Source: Neurospora intermedia
Taxonomy: Eukaryota > Ascomycota > Sordariomycetes > Sordariales > Sordariaceae
Assembly: GCA_037102815.1 (NCBI GenBank)
Contig: BTPP01000002.1
Span: 1,798,001-1,862,000, forward strand
Length of the DNA stretch: 64,000 bases
Direction: 5' to 3'
In this document: positions 1 through 11,600 of the stretch, piece by piece
Layout: each line of letters opens with the position of its first letter
How positions within the stretch are numbered: the first letter of the stretch is position 1
Notes under the pieces: generated by a model
Told to the model about the DNA's origin: nothing
Seen by the model: the letters and a program-made list of their open reading frames with translations, nothing else
Database searches by the model: none
Translations under genes and position numbers: made by a program

Positions 1-60
1 CGCTATATTCGAATTATAAATACCCGGCTACGAACTCTCTATTAGCCAATTAGTATCGTA

Positions 61-865
61 CTCTAATTAGAACGAAATTAAATATATAAAACTATTTTAA
101 CTCTTTAATATCTTCAATATACTTAATAATAAAGGGGGGGTCGTACTCTAATCAAAGCGAAATTAAGTATATAAAATTACTTTAATTCAATGTCTTACCT
201 ATTTTTCTACCTCTTAGAAATCTCAGGAAAACTAGGGGGGGGGGGGGGGGGGGTCGTACTCTAATTAAAACGAAATTAGGTATATAAAATTACTTTAATT
301 CGATATCCTATTTTTCTGCCTCTCAAAGATCTTAGGAAGACCGGGGGGGTTGTACTCTAATCAGAGCGAAATTGCCTCTCAAAAATCTCAAAAAAATTAT
401 TTTTAAATATTCTTTCCGTATTTAGTACAGTAGTAGACATTAGTACTATTACGTATTATATATTCTAATTAGAACGAAATTGCCTTTTAAAAATCTTAAA
501 AAGATTATTCTTAAATATTCTTTCTATATTTAGTACGGGGGTAGGCATTAGTACTATTATATATAACGTACTCTAATAAGAATAAAATTACCTTTCAAAA
601 ATCTTAAAAAGATTATTATTTCTATATTTAGTATAAGAATAGGCATTAGTACTATTATATATAATATACTCTAATAAGAGCGAAGTTACCTTTCAAAAAT
701 CTTAAAAAGATTATTATTTCTATATTTAGTACGGGGGTAAATATTAATACTATTACACATTACGTACTCTAATAAGAGCAAAATTACCTTTTAAAAATTT
801 TAAGAAGATTCTTAAGTATTCTTTCCGTATTTCTATATCTCTTCTTAACGGAATCCAAAGTATAG
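61..865 (+). repeat. Degenerate tandem array carrying the CTCTAAYYARAGCGAAA motif
   Basis: Eight copies of the motif start near 61, 146, 259, 355, 463, 571, 669 and 767, at spacings of about 85-113 bp. Between motifs the later copies share the order CCTTTYAAAAATCTTAAAAA, then a TTTAGTACGGGGG-like segment, then a GGCATTAGTACTATTA segment. The earlier copies share a GTATATAAAATTACTTTAATTC segment. A run of 19 G (235-253) and shorter G runs interrupt the units. Differences among copies are mostly C/T or G/A, as RIP would give. It is an old tandem repeat of unknown function. Confidence 0.8.
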
Positions 866-1350
866 TAGCTCCAAAGCTTAGAAATAATAATTATAGTATA
901 AGAAGCAATACTAATACTATTACTACTATATATAAAATTAATAAGGATTAAATTTAGGGTAAGTACGAATCTGCTATATCCCGAAAGAGAATTACCGCCT
1001 AATATTTATTAAATCTCAAATTTATTACAAATAAAAAATACAAATAATAAATAGTATAGTAGAACTTACCCTAAAATTAGAATTAATAACTAACTAACAA
1101 GTACTAATCCGGAAGCTCCTACTACTCTATAATAATTAAATATCGTATAAATATATATTAGTAATTTAAATAATAATAGGATTTAAAACGAAAATAATAA
1201 TAATATATAATTAAATTAACGTTACTTCGTAATAGAGGGAGCCTCTAACGTTATATTAATACCTATCGAAAAGAGTAAACTACTTAAAAGTTTATATACC
1301 TTCTATTCGCTAATCTTCTTTATAGGGGGGATAGTAGTAGTAAGTTACAA
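866..1350. other. RIP-mutated DNA, no gene recognised
   Basis: AT-rich sequence with no frame that I can assign. The part from about 1251 to 1330 recurs in diverged form at about 1969-2040 (both begin TACCTATCGAAAAGAGTAAA), so it belongs to a local repeat that also involves the next feature. Confidence 0.6.
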
Positions 1351-1770
1351 CCCTCGATTTTCTTTAGGGACTTCTATACTTCTTTAAATATAGAAGCGAA
1401 ATCTACTTTAACGTAAATAGAGTCTCGTAATAAATAAACGAATTAATTCTACAAATAAAAAAGTAAATTACCCTCTATTAGTATTTAACGGAATATTTAT
1501 AAAATAATTATTATATTAGTATACTCCTCTTCGCTTTTATTACTATTACCCCCGTATCCACCCTCGATTTTCTTTAGGGACTTCTACACTTCCTTAAATA
1601 TAGAAGTAAAATCTACCTTAATATAAATAGGGTCTCGCAATAAATAAACGAACTAATTCTATAAATAAAGAAATAAATTGCCTTCTACTAATATTCAATA
1701 AAATATTTATAAAATAGTCGTTATATTAGTATACTCCTCTTCGCTTTTATTATTATTACCCCTATATCCC
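1351..1770 (+). repeat. Tandem duplication, 210-bp unit, two copies
   Basis: Both copies begin CCCTCGATTTTCTTTAGGGA, at 1351 and 1561, and stay alignable through TATTAGTATACTCCTCTTCG to a CCC-rich end. Most differences are C/T or G/A. The copies abut exactly, so this is a tandem duplication later mutated by RIP, not two insertions. Confidence 0.85.
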
Positions 1771-4245
1771 TATCTGTAGGTATTATAGTATATAAAATAA
1801 ACTTATTCAATTTAAAGGCGCTTTATATAAACGGACTTATCGGATACGAATAAATATCTTAGAATCTTTTTACAAACTTTAAAAGGGAGTATAAGTAAGG
1901 GAAAAATATTTTTTCCGTCCTACGCCGATATAGTAGTTACATTTTCATTTATAGCCAGAGCTCGTAATACCTATCGAAAAGAGTAAACTATTTAAAATTC
2001 CGTATATCTTCTATTAACTAATCTTCTTTAAGGGGTAATAATAATAGTAGTAGTAGCGGCGGCGGCGGGTTATTCCTTATCCTTTTCGCTAAACGTATTT
2101 TAAAAAAGCTAGAAAAACTACGCTTTAAGGAGCTATCTAAATCTTTATCTTTATTCTCTAAATCTATATTTTAATTTCCACTATATAATATAATACACTT
2201 AAATAGTTAGAAAAATAATAATAAGTCGAAAGGCTATATATTTCTAAATAATATCTAAACTTATTTAATATTAATCTACAATATTAAAAGGCATTCCTTT
2301 CCTTATTAAAAATACTACTTTTATTATTAATTTCTTTATACTACCTCTTTATTTCTTCTATATCTACTAATATCTTCCTTATCCCTATATATATAATCTA
2401 TAAAATACGTACTAATTTAGTAATATTTACCTAATTCTTATTTACTTTAGTTTATATTTACTTAAAAACTCTTATTAAATCTTTATACCTATTTCGAATA
2501 TTAATATAAACCTCTTTTATTAATTCTTCTATACTTACTATTCTACTCTAAATTACCTTCTCTACCCTAACCTCTATACTTCGAACAATTTCTTAACAAT
2601 TCTATTCAAATAAATTAATTTAATCTTAATAATTCTATTCGAATAAATTAATTCGATTTAATATATCAGCAAAGTTAATAGCTACTTATATCGAAAGCCA
2701 GACACATATATTATAGAAATCGTAGTTAATAATATCGCTATACTTTAGTTATTATATTAAAATTTCTTTAAATTAATAATATCTTCCGAAGGCGTTTAAA
2801 AATATAAATTAGGGATAGTATATACCGGAGGGCAATAGTACTATTTATAATTATACTAATTTAAATAGAATTAGGAGGAGCGTTACTATAAAGCAATACC
2901 TAACCAACTTATTACTAATTTTTTTATCTATTCTATATTATAATTCTAAATACTGTAACTAACTCTTAATAAAGTTAATGCGAAGTATAGCCTTTATACG
3001 AATCGGATTATCGTATAATAAAAAAAACCTATACGTATAGTAATACAAATAGTAAATCGGGGTTTTAGTATATAAACCTCACTATTCTAATATATTGTCG
3101 AAGATCCCCCGCTTATAGTCCTAAAAAAGATTACTATTATTAATTTCAAATATACTAATATAATAAGGCCACTTCAAATCCAAGTATAGTATATAAAATA
3201 CTATTAACTAATTAGTAAAATACTAAGGAACATACTTAATAATATAATTAATCTAATATTCCCGAAATTTTATTAGAAGGTATAATACCAACCCTAATTC
3301 AGTAAAATATATATAATTCGCTATAAATAAATTAAAAATACTCGATTAGAAATATAGTTATAATATACCGCGCTTAATACTCTTAATATTATATTCGGAC
3401 GGAACAATAAGAATAACTACCCAGACTAAAGGGTTATAACATTCTAAAATAGTAAATATAAACGGACCGTTAACAAATTCCTAGTAATTTAATTAATAGG
3501 ATTAAAAAATACAATCCTCACATATTAACCAAATATATTTAAAACGGAATTAAATACTATAGAAGGACGGGGTAATATTATTAATTATTATAGCTATAAA
3601 AGGGAGGTCGTTAAGATCGATATTCAAAATATCTAAATTCTCCTATAAATACCCGTATTAGTATATAATAATTTTAAAAGGATATAACGAAGAGATTTTC
3701 TTATTTAGCCCCCTTATAAACTAATATATACTAGATCGAATTACCGGCTTCTATTTTATTATAATTCTATTTATAGAGCCTTCTAAACCTCCTTCCGTTC
3801 TTTTTAGGCCTTCTTCCTAAACCTCCTCTTCTTCGAAATACTATTGTACCCTTCCTCTAAACGGGGCTTCTTCTATATTAGCCCTAACGTATAATTACTA
3901 CCTTCGCCGTTATTATTATTAGAATTAATATTACAATTAATACTAATATAATTAAACGAATTATATATAGGTATCAATTATTCGCCTTAAATAAGTAGGG
4001 CCCGTAGCGCCTAGTCCGAAATAGTTAAGGCATTTACTAATTATATAATAAAATTAACCGGAGGCTAAACAGAAGTTAATTAAATTCAACCGTACAAGTA
4101 TATTAATTTAAATTAACTTTACTATATAACGGTCCGCATTTTTATTAATATTAATCGTATTAATATATTCGGAGTAACCTCTTTTATAATTCGGCCTACT
4201 TATAATATTCAATTAATATATAGCCATTCCGTTAAATCCAATTTA
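1771..4245. other. RIP-mutated DNA, no gene recognised
   Basis: About 2.5 kb of AT-rich sequence. I found no terminal repeats, no conserved protein motif and no RNA gene here. The segment at about 1969-2040 repeats 1251-1330. Probably further transposon debris, but nothing in the sequence shows which. Confidence 0.5.
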
Positions 4246-4575
4246 TCTATAACGAACCTACCTACTACTATCGTAGGGAGGACCGAACTAAAAGGATATA
4301 TAGGGAGAGTTAGGCTTAATACCTAATATACCTATTTATAATCCTTAGAAGAATTATAATACTTATAAGAATTTATAATAATAATATTAAAAGTAAGCCT
4401 CCAAAATAGTTTTACTAGTCTCAATTCAAATCCCCATTCATCGAGCCCTAACTTATCTACAACTAGCCTACTACTATTATCGTAAAGAGGACTAAACTAA
4501 AAGGATATATAGGGAGAATTAAATTTAATACTTAATATACCTATTTACAATCCCTAGAAGAATTAGAAATAGGAC
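4246..4575 (+). repeat. Diverged tandem duplication, unit about 0.2 kb
   Basis: Two segments, about 4246-4365 and 4447-4575, share the order CCTACTACTATCGTA, then ACTAAAAGGATATATAGGGA, then TATACCTATTTA, then ATCCTTAGAAGAATTA. They are offset by roughly 0.2 kb. Differences are mainly C/T and G/A. The sequence between them is not clearly repeated. Confidence 0.7.
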
Positions 4576-4901
4576 GATAGAGGACTTTCCTATAATTTCG
4601 GTCGGGTATACTACTCTTTAGTAATATAATATTATAAATTGGATATATTATAATTAGAAGAGGCGATACTAGATTAATATTAGGTATAGTATAGATAGGC
4701 AGGATTAACCTCATTTCCGGAAACTCCTTATAAAGTCGGTCGAAATTAAAGACGGTCGATACAATTAATATTTAATTAAAAGGGGTTTAATTAGAAGGGA
4801 TTTAATTAGAAGGGATTTAATCTATTTTATAATTAAAAATAATCGCTAAAGCGACTATAGTAGGTAATATAAATATCGGGCTATATACTCTAATATATAA
4901 T

Positions 4902-5242
4902 TGTTAGGAACGTAGGCGAAAGGTAGGCTGAGGTGACTACGGTCGTGGCTATACGTAGGGGACGGTAAGTTAGGGGTCAATCCAAAGATATATTAATAAT
5001 TACCGATTATAATAAGCTATACTTCGTTGAACCTCTTTTATACTTTGTATAAACTCTATCCATCCGCTAAAGAGTATTGTAGAATCCCGTACTTGTCTAG
5101 CGCCCCGACGCGGTGCCGGATTATCCTTCCCGCGAGCCCGACCTAATATAAGCGCTACCGTTATTAATTTACCGCTTTAATTAATAGAGCGGAGTAATAA
5201 CCGTTAGAGTACTTCTATATATAGGCTTTTAGCCTCCTAATA
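4902..5242 (-). repeat. 3' LTR of the chromovirus (left copy)
   Basis: 341 bp, the same length as the copy at 14238. The two align end to end without needing large gaps, and the differences I checked are C/T or G/A changes. Preceded by the ATAAT target duplication. On the minus strand this LTR follows the polypurine tract AAGGGGGGGGGTCG, read from about 5256 down to 5243. Confidence 0.92.
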
Positions 5243-5256
5243 CGACCCCCCCCCTT
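5243..5256 (-). other. Polypurine tract of the chromovirus
   Basis: On the minus strand, nine G residues preceded by A residues end three bases before the 3' LTR. This is where plus-strand DNA synthesis is primed in LTR retrotransposons. Its position supports the minus orientation deduced from pol. Confidence 0.75.
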
Positions 5257-5454
5257 ATAAGTTCCGTCCTTAGAACCTTTATAATTTATAATAGATCCCG
5301 TTAAATAACGGAGGGCATCGGTATTATACTATTGTAGCGTTATTAGGCTATATTATCGGACTGCATTATTATTCTTACTTATTAGTTCAACGAGCCGTTG
5401 CTTATAACGGCCGCTAACGCTATATCCCGGCCTTTATAGCCGCTCCTCTATCTA

Positions 5455-6010
5455 CGAACCGTCCGTTAGGATATCGGTATAGTAATATCTATTTTTAAAC
5501 GCTCTAACTACAGATACGAGCCTACCGCTAGAAAATCGGTATTGTACTATCTATTCTTATAAGTTCCCTATATAGGCCCGAAGCCGCCCGCTAGAATATT
5601 GGTATTATAATATTTATTTTTATACGCTTCTAATGCGGATACGAAGCTACCCGCTAGAATATTAGTATTATAATATTTATTCTTATAGGCTTCTAATACA
5701 AATACGAAGCCGCCTGCTAGAATATTAATATTATAATATTTATTCTTATAAATTCCTAAACGCGGATATAAAGCCGTCCGCTAGAATATCGGTATTAATA
5801 TCCACTCTCGTAAATTCCAAATACGGCGAGCCGCCCGCTAGAATATCGGTAATAGAATATCCATTCTTATAAGTTCCAAATATAGCGAACTGCCCGCTAG
5901 AATATCGGTATAGTAATATCTATTCTTATAAATTCTAAATACGGCGAACCGCCTACTAGAATATTGGTATAGTAATATCTATTTTTATAAATTCCAATTA
6001 TAGGTATAAA
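5455..6010 (+). repeat. Nine-copy tandem repeat, unit 57-64 bp, inside the retrotransposon
   Basis: The landmark CCGCTAGAATATCGGTAT recurs near 5465, 5527, 5590, 5653, 5716, 5780, 5837, 5896 and 5955. Each is followed by a TATTCTTATAAATTCC-like half. The unit is about 63 bp in the first copies and 57-59 bp in the last ones. It lies between pol and the 3' LTR, where some LTR elements carry tandem repeats. Confidence 0.88.
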
Positions 6011-6036
6011 ACTAGTATCCGATTTAAAGAATTAAT

Positions 6037-6296
6037 TAAATTCCCGACCGTTACTTAGATTAGTACCTAATAAATGTACGAAGTAATAAGTATTGTTTTA
6101 CCTAACGATAGGTACTATATTAAATTTAAAAGCGTTAATAAATATTTTAGGATGCCAATATACGGCCAGATTCCCGAACGTTACTAAAATTAATACCTAA
6201 TAGGCGTACGAAGTAGCGAGTATCGTTTTACCCAATGATAGGTACTACGTTAAATTTAAGAGCGTTAATAAATATTTTAAAATACTAATATAATTA
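6037..6296 (+). repeat. Tandem dimer, 130-bp unit
   Basis: Two adjacent copies share a CCCGAACGTTACT-like start, then ACCTAATAAATGTACGAAGTA (6065 and 6195), then TAAATTTAAAAGCGTTAATA (6121 and 6251). It directly follows the 60-bp array inside the retrotransposon. Confidence 0.85.
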
Positions 6297-7425
6297 CGCC
6301 CTTTTATTCCTCTCGTAGGATATTCTCTGTTATAGTATCTATTATACGGCCTAATACTTTCGTAGGATACCTTCCGTTATTTATATTTACTACGGAATAC
6401 CTATATAAATATATCCCGAAACGCTTCTCATTGGACCCTTTATATATTTTAAAAATACTATTACTAATAACCCCCGGAATTCCGCTTATATAATACTCTT
6501 TATAGTTTATATCTACTATAGTCTATTATAATACTTAAATATAATCCTCCTCCCTATAAATTCCGTCCCCGGGACTTTTGTTTCCTTCCTTCGCTTTTTT
6601 TAATTTTATATACTATTTTTACTTTAAACCCCTTTACTAACGTTATACCTTCCTAAATACCTTCTTATTACCTTCGCTTTACTCTCTATATTATTTTCTT
6701 CGTTCTAATAATATAATTCCTAACTACAATCCCCGCTCTCCCTACTATAATCCGAACTATATACTTTCCCTTTTTCGCCCTTCTCTCCTACCTTTTTACA
6801 ATTACCCTACTACCTATTTATTCTATCCTTCCCCTTCTAACTACCGCCCTCATTTTATCCTCTTATTTATTCTTTCCTACTATTCCTATATTTATTTACT
6901 ATTTCTCTTACCCTATATTATCTTATATTCGCTTACTTAAAATTATATTCGCTTACCTCAATTTATATTCGTATAAGGACCTCCTCCTTCGTTTATATAA
7001 TATTCCTTTTACTTACCCTCTTCGCCTCTCTTCTTCTTCTTCTTCCTATCCTTACTTTTACTACTATACCCGCCCCCCCCTTGCCCGTGCCCACCTCCTC
7101 CGCGCTTGCACCTACCCCCCCTATAAATATATATTTCGCTATTATATACTTATATACTAACCCCCGCCTCCCTAATACGCCCAATTAATATATTTATTTC
7201 CCTTCTCTATTTCCCCTTTCTACTCTATCTTCCCCTTCCTTTCGCTTTATACTTAATATTAACCTTCGTTCGATTATTCTCTTTCCTATTTTCTAATAAT
7301 ATTTATCCCCTTACCTATTTAAAATATAATATTATTCTAATTTAAACGTTCGTAAGTACTCTAACCCTAAACTTATACGAAGTTCTTAAGTAGATTAGCC
7401 TAAATACCTGCTAGACTAAAGGTAC

Positions 7426-7491
<66 letters not shown>

Positions 7492-8250
7492 AATGTCTTT
7501 TCCTTCCAAAATTCAACGAGACATCGCAATATTCGCTATCGCTACACCGCTACATACTTAAAATCCCCTATAGTATTTATAATCTATAGAACGTTATATA
7601 GGACGTAATAATTAAGATTATACACCTTACTAATACCGATAGCCCCCTACCTACCCCCCTCTTATAGTAGTTATATCGTTCCGCAGCAGCGTTTTAAATA
7701 GCTATATAAACGCATCTAATTAATAATAATCTCCTTACAATATTATTTAGAATACTTTATACTCCTAATTTTAATTGTAAGGGCTATTCGAAGCTAAACT
7801 ATTATAATATTAATAATACGAACGCTAATATTAATCCGGTAGCCTCCGCTAACTCCCCTATATATATTTCTATACCGAATATTCCTATTTATATTTCCCC
7901 CTCCCCTAATCGCGGTTATAGCCCCTAATATTAATCGGTAAATAGAAAATTAGTATTGTTAAATAGAAAGTTGGACGAATTATTAGAATTCGCGTAGGAA
8001 GACTACAAATAAATAATATAAAGTAATATCCGCGAACATTATTAATAAGTATAGTAATACGTAGAAGTAATTCTCCTAAGGTCGTAAGTTCCAATCCTAT
8101 ATCGATAATAATAAATACTATTAGGGATTTTTTATTTAGGATAATAATAGATAATACGGGTTATATTCTTCCTAACGCCTTATTAATTTTCTACGAAGAA
8201 TTTAAACTACCTCCTCTCCCTATTTTTTATTTTATTTAGCGTCTTTATTC
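6297..8250. other. Internal non-pol region of the retrotransposon, pyrimidine-rich plus strand
   Basis: From about 6540 to 7320 the plus strand is markedly C/T-rich, so the retrotransposon sense strand is purine-rich. No domain was recognised. Short open frames near 6993-7184 and 7906-8094 have no family features. A run of 62 T (7427-7488) corresponds to poly(A) on the minus strand and could be the tail of a nested retroposon or a simple slippage tract. Confidence 0.55.
7427..7488 (+). repeat. Homopolymer T(62)
   Basis: Sixty-two consecutive T in the given sequence. A run this long is unstable and its true length may differ from the assembly. On the minus strand it would be a poly(A) tract pointing toward the 3' LTR. 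Confidence 0.95.
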
Positions 8251-8254
8251 TACG

Positions 8255-8612
8255 TCTTATATTTATATTTTATATTTATATTTTATATTTCTATATTACC
8301 TCCTACGTTTATATTTTATATTTCTATTTTATATTTCTACTTTATATTTCTATTTTAATATCTTTATTTTATATCTCCTCTTTACATCTCTACTTTATAT
8401 TTCTATTTTATATTTCTATTCTACGTTTTACATTTACATCTCCTATCTACGTCTTACATCTACATCTTGCATTTACGTCTCTCGTTTACGTCTTATATTT
8501 ATATTTTACATTTTACATTTACGTTTTACGTCTGCGTTTTGCATCTTACGTCTATATTTTACATCTACATTTTATATCTTACATTTACGTTTTATATTTC
8601 TATTTTACATTT
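8255..8612 (+). repeat. Low-complexity TTTATATTTCTA-type minisatellite
   Basis: About 360 bp built from short irregular units such as TTTATATTT, TCTATTTTATAT and TTTACGTC. A 60-residue open frame here simply translates the repeat (alternating F, Y, I, H, L and T) and is not treated as a gene. It lies between the chromodomain relic and the T(62) run. Confidence 0.8.
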
Positions 8613-8689
8613 TTCAATAATTATTATTCTCCTACTTCTATTTAATTAATTCTTATTAATCTAATAGTCGGCCCGCTACTAGTACGCCG

Positions 8690-11600
8690 CCGCTATATTT
8701 CTCTAATTTTATATTCTTTAAAGAAGTCCGGGCAATTTATATCCTTTTATAATACTTACGAATTCTTATTATCCAAATACCCTTTCTATTTAATTTAGAA
8801 TTAACATTAGCGATTAAATTTATAATATTTTATAATCGCCTCGATTTTATATTAAATATTATCCTCTTTAATATTTATAACTTCCCTTTATAGCGTTATT
8901 ACAATAGGATCCCTATAGTACAGTTTTAAAAGAGTAATAGGGAATATTAAATAAATTTAGTAATATATAAAGAATATAAATTAGTATACTATCTTCTTCT
9001 CCCTAATAACCTTAGTAATTTAAAAAGGTCCTAAAAATTTGTCCGCTAATTTAGCGCTTGGACGGTATTATTTAATATATTTCGTACTAAATAAAATTTA
9101 ATTCCTAATATTAAACTCCTTTAATTTCCAAATTCTATTATATTATTTCGTATACTCCTAATTAATAACCTTTAAAATTATTATAATTTCTAACCGCCCT
9201 TAAAGTAATTTATTAATCCGGTTGGTAGTTACTATAGGAAGGACCGTCCTTCGCCCTTATTCCGGATCTACTAATCCCTAAGGATAATACCCGAAGAATA
9301 ATTCTAAAGGGGATTTTTTAATAGTAATATAGAAATAATTATTATATATCTACTATACAAATGTAATTTTTTCGGCCTAATCGATTTATTTTATATTATA
9401 GAAAATCCGAAGGTATAATTCTAAATTCTAATTCTACCTCTCCGTTTATCCGTCCGTTTAAGGGTATTAGGCCGTACTAAGACGTTTATAAATATTTAAG
9501 AATTCGTAATAAATCTTCCAAAATTAGTTTGTAAAAAAGTTGCCTCTATCTAATATAATAGAATTTAGGAGGCTAAATTACTAAAAGATATATTGCTAGA
9601 AGAGGAATATAAATTATTAAGCGTCAATTATCTTCTATATAGGGATATATAAAGTATATTTAATAAAGCGGTTAATAATAATAAAAATTATATTGTAAGT
9701 CCAATTAAATATAGGGTTGAATAATTTTAGTAACTTAATAATAAAATTATACGAAATATTTTACTAAAGAATAGTAAAGATAGGTAATAACCTTAATAGC
9801 TTATATAATCAATAATTATAAAGCTTAACCTTCTAGTATATTAGGTACTTATAGATATATACTTCGATATTAATTATAATAGTAGGTTAATAATAGAATT
9901 AATTAATATATTTTAATATTTTTTTCTAGTCCGGGTATCCGGCCGTCGCTATATTATAGTAAATATAGAATAGTTCGGCCCGTATATATTCCGGAACGTA
10001 AACTTAATATTAATACCGTAGAGTTCTATTTTCCCCTATCTTTTAATTCTTTACCTATCTCCTCCCTTCGCTATTCTTCTATACTTCTTTAATAATAAAT
10101 AGGTTTTCTTTCTATATTTCTAATAATTATTATCCTAATAATAGTAATTATTCTTCGTCCTTCCGTACTTTTACTACTATTATATACCCGCCTATATTCC
10201 TTACTATAATACTTTCATTCTCCCTCTTTAATTTAACGGCGGTTTTATTTGCGAATTTTACCCTCTTTTTTATTACTCTATCCTTTCTACTATTACCTTC
10301 AACCTCCTTATACTTTCTTTCCTCCTTATTTATTTTGCTATTCTCCTTCGAATTCTGTTTTTTTTCTTGTAATTCAATTCCTTCGTCCCCTAATACCCTA
10401 CTTTCTTCCGTTTCGCTTATATTCTATCGCTATTCCCTCTTTTCCACCGCTATCCTTTAAACCTCCTTTCTAATTAAAATTATTTATTTTACTAACGTTT
10501 TTAATACCCGACTTTCCTTTATTACCCGGCCCTTTTCTTCGCTTCCTTTAATAACCTTTATTAATAGGTAGTCGCCCCCTATTTTTAGTTCTTCTCCTTA
10601 CAATTATAGCTTCTTTAATAACCTATCTACCGGATTTAACTTTCTTAACCGATATTTAATCCTAAAATTATATACTACTAATTCTAATACCCACCGATTC
10701 TACCTTACACTAACCCGCTCTTTATTTTAAAAATATTATAAATTTAAATAATTTATAATTATTAAGAACGGTTTATCCGTATATAATAAATATTACCTCT
10801 ACGCCTTTAACATTCTTACAACTATTAATAATTCTCTATCCCCAACCCTATATCTTATTTCTTCCGGTAATTTTTTCCTTAAAAAGAAAATTACCGGGTG
10901 CTACTTATTACTATACAATTATATAAAAATTATTTTAATTATAAAGTTTAATATATTTATCTCTATTTAAATTTATAATGCCGGGTCAAAGTAGTACAAT
11001 ATAGGAATTTCCTAGAATAGCTTTTTAAATTCCGTAAATATTTCTCCTACTTCCTTTATAAGTTCGAATAGCCTCCGTTTATTGCCCTTTAATAATTCTA
11101 TTAAGAGTACGGTTACTTTAGAATATAACGTTATAAAACGCTAGTAAAATCCTATAAATCCTAGGAAGACCTAAATATTATAAACGCTTATTGGAGCTTC
11201 CTATTCTATAATAATTGTAACCCTCTCTAAATTTATTAATATACCCTCCGGGGAAATAATATATTTTAAAAACGATACCCATTTTATATAAAATTTATAT
11301 TTATTTAGGTTTATATAAAGATTCCGATTTTACAATTATTAAAGGACTTTTTTAATATAATTAATATAATCTTCTTTATTCTTATTATAAATTAGGATAT
11401 TATTAAAGTAAATAATATATATTATATCTATTAGCCCTACTAATATATTATTAATATATATTTAAAATATCGCCGGCGTATTCGCTAACCCTATCGGTAT
11501 AATTAAGAACTTATAGTACCCGTACTTTGTACGAAACGCTATCTTCTCTTTATTTCCCTCTCGAATCCGAATCCTATAATATACGTCTTTTAAATCTAAT

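Noticed and set aside
61-865. Regularly spaced repeats resembling a CRISPR array
   Set aside because: The organism is a fungus, the spacers are themselves repeated, and the units are diverged; this is a degenerate tandem repeat.
8467-8649. 60-codon plus-strand frame
   Set aside because: It simply translates the TTTATATTT-type minisatellite.
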